A DNA stretch of 37,500 bases. Origin: Sphaeroforma sirkka. Taxonomy: Eukaryota > Opisthokonta > Ichthyosporea > Ichthyophonida. Positions 25,601 to 35,876 of this stretch are shown here, in pieces. Both the position numbers and the translations under genes were made by a program. The stretch lies in the NCBI GenBank assembly GCA_001586965.3, contig LUCW03001610.1, positions 1 to 37,500 of the forward strand. Reading direction: 5' to 3'. Under the pieces are notes generated by a model. The model was not told where the DNA came from, did not search any database, and was given only the letters and a program-made list of their open reading frames with translations. The first letter of the stretch is position 1. Every line of letters begins with the position of its first letter.

Positions 25601-27007
25601 CATGCTGGTAGATGGTGTGTGTTAAGCATTGTTCGCAATTAATTTTCGGTTGATGTCACGATGTCGCATTATGTTGAATCAATGTTACCGTCACCGAACC
25701 ACTCGCGGTCTTTGCAGCGGGCGATGCAGATTGATATGGCGAGCTTCACGATCACTAACGTACTCATGTAGCCGCTGGCTCTCTCCTTTGCCACGTTATT
25801 TCGTCTATTAGATTCCATTGTAAGAGGTACCACTTGTAAGGAGATCATCAACATGGCCAGGGAAGCAGGTGCAGCAAAAGTTTACGTTGCATCGTGTGCG
25901 CCGGAAATTAGGTGAGTGGCCATGTCGGGCTTAATGTGCCACCTTCCCATTGTCCCACTCGTGCATTTCATATTTGTTACTGCATAATTTTCTGCTTCGT
26001 TGGGCGAGACTTGCGATATGGCGGGTTCACTCTCCTGCAGCACACCTTGAATGGTCTTTCTTTTAACTGTGTAACGAATAACTGGCATGGGTGGCATATT
26101 GATTACGTAAAACCTCTATTGTTGACTGAGGCGTATTTGTCCATAAACGCAGGTATCCCAATGTATACGGTATCGATATGCCTACACGTCAGGAATTGGT
26201 CGCCTACAACCGCACGCTGGGCGACATATCGCGTTATCTGGGCGCAGATGAAGTTGTTTTTCAGGTAAATATTTCTTGGTAATCCCGTACCGAGAAATTT
26301 CTGAATCACGCCTTCATTACGTGTCATGAACTTTATAGATGGTTATGTTGGGTCCTTGCGTGACCTGCTGATCAACTCTTGGGTAACCTCAATGCTTCGA
26401 ATATGCACATTCGGTCCGTAGATGGTATCAATGTCCTCATAGTCAGTATTCCCTACTCTCGCTATCGTAGATTTTGCACATCTTCGTGCTATTGCACTCG
26501 TCTGCTTTTTCATTCTTCTCGTATTGTATGCCTGTGCCATCGTAGAATCTTGAGGACCTTGTAAATTCAGTGCTTCAATGTTCGAGTGATACCAGCCCGG
26601 TGTTCTCTGGTTTTGACACATCTGTATTCAACGGCAAGTACATTACCGGCGATATTGATGAGGCGTACATTGAAGGTCTTGAAAACTTCAGGAATGAGAG
26701 CTCAAAATTTGCCAGGGTATGTTTTGTCGTATTGTCTGATTTTTCAGCTTACCTTGCTGCGTTCTATCGAGTCTGGACATAGACACAGTGTTGCTTTTTC
26801 TTGATACTCTCGTTTGGCAATGGCTTGCTATTTCAAGCACCTCTTCTTCATCGCGATATCCGTTAAGATTTCTACCAATCCATCTGAGGATGATCGGGTT
26901 GAACCAAAAGAATGGCCCATTGCGGTTACACTCAATTGCTGTTGCATCACATATTACAGACGCCATCTGAGCCCGAAATCGATGGCCTGTACAATTCACT
27001 TCGGTGA
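22625..27007 (+). CDS. ADE4: Amidophosphoribosyltransferase (PRPP amidotransferase), 10 exons
   Basis: This enzyme transfers glutamine amide nitrogen to PRPP, the committed step of purine synthesis. Exons: 22625-22804, 23622-23943, 24093-24217, 24776-25032, 25229-25432, 25541-25614, 25812-25911, 26153-26264, 26546-26716 and 26960-27007, joining without phase breaks to 530 residues (yeast Ade4 510). The start gives MCGIVG, placing the nucleophile Cys at position 2 with no propeptide, as in yeast and E. coli. Glutaminase landmarks are [21 protein letters not shown] (74-83), AHNGNL and SDSE (129-132). The transferase half has [31 protein letters not shown] and the PRPP loop [13 protein letters not shown], which is split by intron 6. 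It lacks the cysteine pattern of [4Fe-4S] enzymes such as the B. subtilis and animal types. The last exon ([10 protein letters not shown]) is short but aligns with the yeast tail. Confidence 0.97.
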
Positions 27008-27887
27008 ACGTCAGAGCCATGGTTCTCGTGACGCAGGTATCCAGTTTTAGACACAGCTTACGGCTGGTACTACGGCACAGGGAGATTCGATGATGATCCG
27101 AGGCACGGCTTCATACGTACTTGTGGTGTCAAGTGAACGTCTATGCATATTTCATCCATAACTTCAGAAGCGAAGTTCTCCGACCGCCATGCTCTCGAAT
27201 AATGGTATTTGGCTGCAACCAAATCAAATTATTCTAAAAGCTGAAATATCCGAGATAAATGGTTTAGTGCACTGCTGTATACGTGCTGTCGTTCTTTTAT
27301 ATTGAATAAGGACGGGATTGGTCCCATAAATCTCTCGCACCCTGAGAGTCATTGGTGAAGTATAAATTATTTTGAGTTGCATGACTCTTTGTGCAGATAC
27401 CATGCAAATGTGCCTATCATCTTGCAAGGCGAAGACCTGCAAAGAGCTGCCAGACTTTAAAAGTATATCCGTCTGTGCAACACATTCCTAACTTGTACAG
27501 GCCTATGCTGCTTCGCTGCATGCTCCACCACTGCTTGTAAATTCTGCGACTTGTAGACTGCGGCAGTTGTAAAAAAGTGCCATCAATGTGCAAATAATAG
27601 TTCCGGTAGATCCTAAGGGATCGTTTCAGACTTCAGAGTCCAGAGTCAGGTGAATTAGGACGTAATCTTGGGCTTGGGCTTGAAGGCTAAAGTGAAAACT
27701 GAAGAAAATGTCAATTTTTTAACTATTTTTTTATATTACTTTTTTTGCATTCCGGAATCCGGACTATATAAGCACTAGAGAATAAATATTGCCCAGGCAC
27801 ATTTTGAAAATTGTATTTGGTTCGGAGACCAGATTCTGACATTTTTTTTGTCGGCTCAGTAAGAAATTTGGCCTGCCAGAAATCAAC
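27008..27887. other. Intergenic region downstream of ADE4
   Basis: No recognisable gene. It holds the presumed ADE4 3' UTR and a candidate TATA element near 27765. A perfect short palindrome ATTCCGGAAT lies at about 27749-27758. Confidence 0.4.
27765..27772 (+). promoter_or_regulatory. Candidate TATA box
   Basis: TATATAAG lies about 120 bases upstream of the start codon of the hypothetical two-exon gene at 27888. It is only suggestive, since the region is AT-rich. Confidence 0.25.
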
Positions 27888-28302
27888 ATGCCTGGCAGTT
27901 TACAAGAGATCAATCCCTATGTCAAAGGTTTGAAATTGATGTTGCTGTCTCATGTCTATAAAGGTATATGAATATTTGTGATAGTCACAAGTAGTATGAG
28001 TGGTGGGAGGGACACGAGGCACAGTAGACATGGCAATCAGTTTCGACCTGACACAGAAATAAGCTCATGTACCTGATGCAGGGGAAGATGCGTCAAGTAA
28101 TAGTGATAGTGATATTAACGACGACTATATCGGTGATATACAGAACGGACGTGTTAAGGCGGGGATAACGCCACCTAAGGAGTGTACACAGATGCAAAAT
28201 GGTACGAGTATAATGCAGAGTCTCTCAGGGAAGTATGTCGGGACAGCAGAAAGAACACAGAGGTTCAATAAAATAATGTACATTGCTGAAATTTTCGATT
28301 GA
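27888..28302 (+). CDS. Hypothetical two-exon protein, 98 residues
   Basis: Not recognised. An ATG at 27888 opens a frame starting MPGSLQEINPYVKGLKLM that runs to 27963, where AAAG/GTATAT is a plausible donor. An acceptor ending TGATGCAG at 28081 restores the frame with matching phase and opens 73 further codons to TGA at 28300-28302. The joined product is 98 residues, with an acidic Ser/Asp stretch (EDASSNSDSDINDDY) after the junction and a mixed hydrophilic C-terminus. A TATA-like element lies upstream, and AATAAA occurs near 28267, just inside the frame. Composition is protein-like, unlike the surrounding simple sequence, but there is no family match. It could be a decayed gene or transposon fragment. 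Confidence 0.3.
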
Positions 28303-28379
28303 AAACATGTTGGCAAGGCCGAGGACACAATGACCGCTCCAGGTCCCCATCACAATGGCCGTTTCAGCAGGCCACTTCA

Positions 28380-30340
28380 AAAATGGTCGAATTTCCACAA
28401 GACACTCTCTGAGTCTCTATGACTGACTCGACTCTCGACTTTCGCAAAATCGCATACTATCACAATCAGTTGTCATTGATTTTGTATTTTCATGCCGACT
28501 CATGACTGACGAGTGAGGGACTGACTACAGTCGACAGTTTGACACACTCACCATGATGAGTCAACATCACTTCAACAGTCAACAATCAACACTCAACACT
28601 CAACACAACAAGAACTAGAAGAGACTTCAAGTATCACAACTTCACAAGAAGAGAGAGAATAGTGGCCACCAGGCTGCAGGCACCAGCAGTAGGCAGTCAC
28701 TGGGGGGTAGCCGAGTACATAGGTAGAGCAGAATAGTGAGTGTGGAGTATGGAGTGTGGAGTGTGGAGTTGTTAGGCACGAGTCGGTGACGAGCTGTGAG
28801 CAGTGAGCATAAAAAAAGGTATACTGTCTATACTCACATAAATACTGTGCATAATTGTTGTACATGTATACTTAAAAGTTTTAGTTGGAAATAGGTGCAT
28901 CTTGCTGCTTGCCAGTGCAATTTTCAAAATTTCTCATTAAAAAACTCCATATTTGACGGTTGACCTCAAAAAAGCAACAACGTTGTATTTTGATTTATTG
29001 CCCTACGGACTTTATAGTCCGTTGTGGTATTTATATTTTATTTTTAATCTCTCTTTATAGAGTAAGAGGGTCATGTTTTATTTTTATTGTTTTGGGTTTG
29101 TTTTTATTTAAAAAAAAATCAAATCTACATAATAATCTATATTTGCGATTATCGTAAGACGTAAACGTATTGAGTTTAGACACGGTCTCACAGGCGCACG
29201 CTGCACGGCGAGTCGCGAGTCATCGAGTCGGCGACTCGGCGACAGAGTATCAGACACAGTATCAATAGGCCTGGGAGTCAGTGGGTGACCTTAGTCCTTA
29301 CACATGTCGACCAGTAGACGAAAACGTCAAACGCGAACGCATCGGAATCTATACATTTTAACTTAAATACGGTACGAGTCTATGAGACCTGGTTCGGCGA
29401 TAATCATTTATATTCAAAGCCGCATTGTAAAAAGTAAAATACTAAAACAATCAGTTCAATCACTCAAATGAGTCGATAGAGTATAAATGACATGAGACAA
29501 TCTCTACACACAGCTCACAGGGCTTTATCTCACTCAAATCTGACATCAGTTTTGTGAGTAGAGTAAATAGCTAGTGAGCCACTTGTATGGAGCCAATATA
29601 AAAGAAGGAATGACGTGGGTCGTAGTCCCGCCGAGGACTGGAGAGTTCTCGCCGTACTTTGTTATATTTCAAAATAATAATACAGTTGTGTCCTTTCATA
29701 TTTGAAAATAAAATACAAAATGACTTTTATAATAACATTGTTTGCTTCCTTTTTAAAAACAACAAACAAAAGAAAACCTGATAAAAAAGATTTGTTTCAG
29801 TTACAAGAGGCCAAGAGGGTGAATTTATAAAAAGTCTGACGTCTTGAGTCTGACCGATACAATATACATATGTACGTCCATTCACTTCTTTGTCATTGTA
29901 TTTTAAATATAGGCCTTATGAATATCTCCGGCGCTCTGAGTGAGAGTAATTTCTGGTATGTTGCACTGAGTACTCCGCACTGTATTGTCTGTTTTGAGTG
30001 TTTTCTGCTTTCAGTTCGAGTTTCGAGTTTCGAGTTTCGAATTGTGACTTGTGACTTCAGATTTGAGACTTCAGAGTTCAGACAAATACACAAATACGAG
30101 TGAAGAGTCTGGAGTTCTAGACTCCCGACTCAGGCACCTGGTTGAATTATTCTGGTTGAATTATTCTGTTTGAACAGTACTTTCGATTTTCGAACTGTAA
30201 CTGCGTCAACTGTTGTCAAGTCGTCAACGGTTAAACAACGCTGCGGGCCTCAAGAAGTCCTCAACTTCTCACAACTTCGCAAGTCTGCTTGCTGACTGAC
30301 CTCAACTTTCAAGAACCAAATATATTTGACTATAAATATG
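28380..30340. other. Cryptically simple GAGTC/GACTC-rich spacer
   Basis: About 2 kb upstream of the transporter gene is dominated by scrambled short words such as GAGTC, GACTC, CAACACT, GAGTTTC and GTGACTT. Examples are CAACACTCAACACTCAAC near 28590, GAGTCGCGAGTCATCGAGTC near 29212 and GAGTTTCGAGTTTCGAGTTTCGA near 30018. There is a direct 15-bp doublet of CTGGTTGAATTATT near 30140-30170. No protein-like frame is visible. The pattern suggests slippage-driven growth rather than an inserted element. Confidence 0.55.
28999..29075 (+). repeat. Partial copy of the inverted-repeat element at 320-525
   Basis: The sequence aligns with the right half of the element near the window start in the same orientation. 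Shared landmarks, in order, are ACGGACT..ATAGTCCG, a TTTTATTT run, TCTCTCT, TAGAG and AGGGTCATG. The left half is not detectable, so this copy is truncated or rearranged. Confidence 0.5.
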
Positions 30341-30473
30341 TATTTAAAGAAGTTGTTTCACCACGACACCACCACATCGACGTCTCGCATATATTAAAGA
30401 TATTTTAGTTTAAATAAATAAATAATAATATTTGGACTCGCTGCTTTGGCGAGTAAAATCGGATTGCCTGACA

Positions 30474-31865
30474 ATGACTTCAGGAATCAATGTTGTCAAC
30501 ATGGATGATTCAAAAAGTGTGAGTAATAAATCCACGGAATGTCAGCTGTTGGATTTGGACTACGACTCTAAAGGGTCACAAGTTCGTACCGACAACAACA
30601 ATCGTGATGAAACAATTAAATACACAGGCTTGCTTGGTACCGTTATGAATTTGACGGTATCGATCATTGGCGGTGCTATTTATGCGTTACCGTATAGTGC
30701 CGCGCAGGTTGGTTGGTCAATCGCAATCGGGCTGATGGTTTTTGGTGCTGTTCTAACGTGGTTCGGTATCCACTTACTCGGAAATATCGCAAATAAAATT
30801 GACAACCGTCAAACAACGTTTGGCTTGGCTTTGGAAATGTCTTATCCCTGGCTCACTATAATCGTCGATTTAGTGGTCGTATTCTTGGGGTGGTGTGTAG
30901 CGGTAGTCTATTTGACTGTCGCCTCCACTGTCATGCCAGATGTCATGGCCGATTTTATGGATGTGGAAACCCAAAGCCCCAACACTCCGATCTATGTAGA
31001 AGCCTGGTTCTGGCTTGCCATTTTCTGGGTCGGACTTGCACTACCTCTGTCGATGACACGGACGCTCTTCTTCGTGGCACCAGCTGCGTTGGCTGCGGTC
31101 ATCTGTGTTGGCTACACAGCATTCATATCTTTCGGATACTTAGTAGGGATTTTCGATCCATGCGCGGGAGTCTCGGCGTCATGCCAAGGTGAAGTAGATG
31201 TCGCTGTGTGGAATTTTCAAAGCATAATGCGAGCATTCCCTGTTTTTATTCAGGCCTATTGCATGGGTCCGATTGTCTTCACAGTGTATAATAGCATGGG
31301 CAAGAATAGTGTCAGTCGTGTTGACGCAGCAGGATTTATTTCTTTGCTGTTAGGCTCGTGTTTTTACACTGTGATAATGCTATGTAGCTATTTAGTCTAT
31401 GGTTCTAAAGTCAAAGCAAATGTTTTGGATTCCTTCCCCCAATCACTTGAGGCCTCCATTGCCCGCATGGGTACAGCATTTGTGGTTACAGTCTCATACC
31501 CCATTATCATACATACTTCTCGCGACCATCTTATACACATACTAAGCAAGTTGATACCCAGCAAATGTGTATCTAGGGATGTTCTGGATTACGCGACACG
31601 GATCGGCAAGATTACTTTCTACTCGACAACGCTAGCGTTAAATTTATTGGCAGTCCTATTTGCATACTTTCAAATCGATATCAACTTCATGCTCTCCTTG
31701 GCGGGCGCGTTTGGTACAATACATCTGAGTTTAACAGTCCCTGCAGCTGTATATTGGAAGCTGTTCGAAGACGAGGGGTTGTCTGTGCAGCGCTTACTGA
31801 CAATTCCGTTTGGATTTGTTGGTATTTTCATAATGTGCATAAGCGTTTGGACCATATTCTTTTGA
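30474..31865 (+). CDS. AAAP-family amino acid transporter (Aa_trans), intronless
   Basis: A 463-residue polytopic membrane protein of the amino acid/auxin permease family (SLC32/36/38 type), which moves amino acids with H+ or Na+. Residues 1-50 are a hydrophilic cytosolic tail. Membrane segments follow, the first being LLGTVMNLTVSIIGGAIYALP (about 53-73), whose GGAIYALPYSA matches the family's unwound first helix. About ten further hydrophobic stretches run to the C-terminus (about 445-463). A loop with Cys230 and Cys237 may be lumenal or extracellular. The frame is open a little upstream, but 30474 is its first ATG; Met10 is an alternative. It is the only clearly intronless gene in the window. 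Substrate cannot be told from sequence. The protein ends within the last helix; see the finding on a possible alternative tail. Confidence 0.93.
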   Translation: MTSGINVVNMDDSKSVSNKSTECQLLDLDYDSKGSQVRTDNNNRDETIKYTGLLGTVMNLTVSIIGGAIYALPYSAAQVGWSIAIGLMVFGAVLTWFGIHLLGNIANKIDNRQTTFGLALEMSYPWLTIIVDLVVVFLGWCVAVVYLTVASTVMPDVMADFMDVETQSPNTPIYVEAWFWLAIFWVGLALPLSMTRTLFFVAPAALAAVICVGYTAFISFGYLVGIFDPCAGVSASCQGEVDVAVWNFQSIMRAFPVFIQAYCMGPIVFTVYNSMGKNSVSRVDAAGFISLLLGSCFYTVIMLCSYLVYGSKVKANVLDSFPQSLEASIARMGTAFVVTVSYPIIIHTSRDHLIHILSKLIPSKCVSRDVLDYATRIGKITFYSTTLALNLLAVLFAYFQIDINFMLSLAGAFGTIHLSLTVPAAVYWKLFEDEGLSVQRLLTIPFGFVGIFIMCISVWTIFF

Positions 31866-32710
31866 GAACACTTGCGGCTTATGCAGTACGTGTTACATCA
31901 GTATACCAAACGTTCAGTTGCTCAAGTAGATGTGAAGTACATGGCCGCGAGCTCTATATGAGACTCATAATGGAACACATTCGCAAGAAATCGACAGAAT
32001 TGGCGAGTTTAGCCTCAATGAGGGCTATGGTCTTTAATAACCTGCCCCGACCAGACCGCGAGCTGTCCTACTATTACCCCACTGCAGGGGGTTATGTAAC
32101 GTCGACATACAAACTTCTATCGCGTCCGGATAGCAGTTAAAATTTAGGTTCATAATCAAATCTCTTATTATCTGTACGTCTCCAAGAAGTGTGAACTGTA
32201 TATTTAATAGGAAATTCAGATTTGTGTGCAGCAAATAATAAATAATCACGCGCAGCGGAAAGCAAGTAGCAACACATGAGATTTAGCAACACATGAGATT
32301 TGATAACATATTTATTTAGCCTTCAAATACACAATCGAAAACCAGGACAAACATATATTATTTTATAGCCAACTTCTAACACTATTTCAGTCACAAAAAA
32401 ATACTTTTCTTTCCTCTTCACCTCCCCCGGACCCCACCCCCTTCTTTTCCCCCTGATCCCCCTAACAGACCACCTCGTTCCGATTGGAGGGGACTTTTAG
32501 AGTACCTAAATAGACCAGAAGCGTGACGGACAGATTTCTCATTTCTCATCATGACCGAAATAAAATAGTTTACTAAAATATATGTAGTCCTCATTTCAGG
32601 GATAATTTATCAATAAATAGCGAGTTCTGCGCAGACACTACAATCTACATAGTACCATAATCGTACCCTTCCAGTCAACTAAAACCGAGTCAGAATCGAG
32701 TATCCGTCGA
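31866..32710. other. Spacer between transporter gene and BOLA3
   Basis: The first 275 bases contain a protein-like frame in a different phase from the transporter, ending TAA at 32138-32140 (discussed as a finding). AATAAA occurs at 32237-32242. A 17-bp tandem duplication of AGCAACACATGAGATTT lies at 32268-32301. A C/T-rich tract with runs of five C lies at about 32400-32465 and is unusual in this AT-rich region. No other gene is seen. Confidence 0.5.
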
Positions 32711-33230
32711 ATGAATATGTTCTCAACACTCTGTCGCTCTATCCGGTCCACAACCAGTATCGAATGTCGTTCTCTGGTACGTTTGTGTCTTAGAGTGGGT
32801 GTCTTAGAGCAGATCCATTGCATATATGGTGGCTTGATAGTAAAAAAACAATGGGAATTATCAGGACGGTTAGTTTGATTTATCGAAATGTTTGCATAAC
32901 ATATAATTGTATGCGTATAAAATAAGAATAGACTCTAATGCACATTCAAAAAATCTGCATAATTATATGGAAAGTGTAAAATATAAAGAACGAACGAGAA
33001 CATCTGCGCAAGTATGTGATTATGTATCATTGTTTATGTACAAGTTCAAATACTATGCATAAACATGTACACATATAGATGAAAAATACACGTATATATA
33101 TATATATACATAATTATATATTAATATATTCAATAATATTTATATATATAGTTATGTATTTACAAATACATACATATATACATACATACATACATATGCA
33201 CACACACACACATGCGTACATACATATATA

Positions 33231-33300
<70 letters not shown>

Positions 33301-33345
33301 TATATATATATATATATAAATGTATGCAAAAATATAATATATATG

Positions 33346-33377
<32 letters not shown>

Positions 33378-33915
33378 TAATATATATCTGCACACGCACA
33401 TCACACACGCACGTCATGTATATGTATACATATATACATCATATTATATGCATATATATGCATGCATGTATATACATTATATATATATTTTTTGCATGTA
33501 CGTATGTATGTATATAATAATAATAATAATAATAATAATATATAATAATATTATGCCAAATAATAATAATATATGCACACACGCATACACACGCGCACGC
33601 ATCATGTGCAATATTGTGTAATATATATATATATAATAATATATATGTTATTTTATTTTATGCATTATTACTGACACAACAGTAATCACATATATGTATA
33701 TAATACATATATGTAATATATTTATATATTAATATCAATGATGATAATGCATATATGTATAATAATAATAATAATATTGATAATATCATCATTACATATT
33801 ATTACGTTATATTATATACATATATATATATATATTGTCATCATATCATCATCATAATACATCACACACATCACGCACGCATCACACACATCACACATAT
33901 ATATGTATATATATG

Positions 33916-33973
<58 letters not shown>

Positions 33974-35144
33974 TATAGAAACATGAATATATATATATAT
34001 ATATATCTATACTCATATATGTATGTATATGCGTTTTTTTATGTATGTTTTTTTTATGTATGTATGTATGTAGGCATGTATGTTTTACCTTTATATCAAT
34101 ATTGCTGAGGCATACATATAATTTCTAGAGGTTTATGGGGGACATATTACATCATTTGTTTTTCCTGGACTATATTTTGTAAAGGATTATAGACGTGACT
34201 TTCAGATGTGCGTGTAAAATTATAGTACAAGAAGTTCCGTTCTAATATATGTGTGCATATGCAAGTGTATATATCTATACTTTATCGTATAGTAATATAC
34301 TTTTTTATTTATATGTGTACCCATAAATTATTTCTACTGATATTTTGAGTTAAGGTCGCTTTCTCAGATTACCACCAACCGATATCTTTTATACACTGTA
34401 GACGAAGGCAGCTATGCGCGTTCGATGCATGGCGGCTGCCGCTGGTACGCCCGAACAATCAATGGAGAGCAAGTTGAAAGAGGCCCTTGCACCAACCTCG
34501 GTGGACGTTGTTGATGTTTCGGGTGTGTTTGATTTTTTATCTCTGTAGCACCCTTGTTTGGGCGGCAAAATTGTGTGTAATCAGAAGTATGCCGGTGAAT
34601 ATGTTTTCGGATAATGTATTTTAAACAATGCGGTAAAGAAAATGAAAAAGGCTCTTTTGTACACGAGCGAGTTCTCCGCACTGTGGTGCTTGTAAACGTT
34701 CGAACATCTCTTGTACACTGATTGAGGGCATAGAAGGTGCCTCGTACAACTTATGCAGAATCTTTACTATTCGATAGGGGGATGCGGATCGAGCTACGAA
34801 GTCCACATAACATCAGCGAAATTTGAGGGACTTTCGATGATTAAGCAACACAGGATGGTCAATGAGATACTGCGTGAAGATGTGAAGGTATGGTGGATTA
34901 ACATAAACTACTCGTGTATATGCTTAGCACCTGTCAAATTTCGCGCATCGACTGGCCGTCGCCGTTCTGCATGTGTGTATGATGCGAAAGAATTCTTGAA
35001 AATGGGATTGAGCATCACTGTCGTACAGATATCCACGTACCTAAATACCTTATATCGATAGCGGTAACCAGTCTGAAAATGATCACCAATTTATTCTGTG
35101 AACAGAATATGCACGCAATCCGGATAGTCACGAAGAAGCCCTGA
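32711..35144 (+). CDS. BOLA3: BOLA3-like mitochondrial Fe-S cluster assembly factor, 4 exons
   Basis: BOLA3 works with a monothiol glutaredoxin and NFU1 to deliver [4Fe-4S] clusters to mitochondrial enzymes such as lipoyl synthase. Exons 32711-32776, 34402-34522, 34778-34887 and 35106-35144 join in phase to 111 residues (human 107). Exon 1 encodes 22 residues beginning [15 protein letters not shown], a typical Arg/Ser/Thr-rich mitochondrial presequence. Exon 2 has [20 protein letters not shown]. Exon 3 has [16 protein letters not shown] and [14 protein letters not shown], and exon 4 has [11 protein letters not shown]. Cys65 in GGCG and His102 in MHAIRI correspond to the cluster-binding Cys and C-terminal His of BOLA3. 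Exon 1 has no homology anchor and rests on its ATG, GTACGT donor, phase and presequence character. Without it, translation could start at 34414. Intron 1 (32777-34401) carries a microsatellite block. Confidence 0.92.
33090..34084. repeat. 1-kb compound microsatellite block in BOLA3 intron 1
   Basis: It contains (TA)n runs at 33235-33295, 33300-33320, 33360-33377 and 33927-33970, ATA-type repeats (33510-33550, 33760-33780), CA/CG islands, ATCAC repeats near 33870 and ATGT repeats at 34040-34084. Frames through it encode Tyr/Ile repeats and are not genes. Confidence 0.95.
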
Positions 35145-35876
35145 GATGCTGTGAATGGGAAAAACTTGGTACCCTATCCCCTTTAGTGATAGCCTATATA
35201 AATTAGATTGGACGAGCTAAAATTTCCCTCGCACGTTGCAAAGGGCTTTATCGCGACTGTGTTATTATTCGGCGATTGCCATACAATAATATCTTTTTGA
35301 CTCCCAGGTAGATCAAAGCAACGAACTTTCACAACATATGCATGGGTTATACTGTATCTATAGAACAGTCTCGTGTACATCTACAAACTGCCATTGCTGA
35401 TTGGCTCTAAGGCATCTGCCCACCTTGTTAAAAGAGTTGCGCTCGATACAAGGCTAGAGTTTACCAAATTGCTGTACACGCTGTCGGCGTGTTGACACAG
35501 CAACCTTTCATACTTTGGCCAATAATACCAAGTCTGCGAATGGTCATCCGAAGGCCTAAGTGCAATATTGCTACTAGTAAATGGCTTCTAGACCTTAGAA
35601 TGAGAATTCATCGTTTATTGCAATTCTCTCTCTCAAAAAAAGGTTTTTGCAAGGTTTACTGTGCAACCAAAACAGTCAAGTGAAGGTGTGCACGTCCAAC
35701 AGAACAGATGACACACTCGTAAAGGGTGGACCAACGCCAGTGTGATTATGCATATATTTGAAGTGCACTGGCCCTTGTCTGAACTATATACTTTTTATTC
35801 ATGTACAAGCACCACTACAGTAGCGAGCATTCCAAGAGTGCTCCCCAGCAGTATACCTAAATTACTATACATATAA
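35145..35876. other. Spacer between convergent BOLA3 and COPI/EF-hand genes
   Basis: The two genes end facing each other here. Open frames reach only about 65 codons and show no family signature. Nothing else is recognised. Confidence 0.5.

Noticed and set aside
29520-29720. LTR-like look: TATAAAAG followed by A-rich sequence resembling a polyadenylation region
   Set aside because: No paired copy, primer-binding site, polypurine tract or polymerase-like sequence was found. It fits the local simple sequence equally well.
33079-33970. Open frames of 180, 96 and 71 codons in the third microsatellite block
   Set aside because: They are Tyr/Ile-rich translations of (TA)n and ATA repeats inside BOLA3 intron 1.
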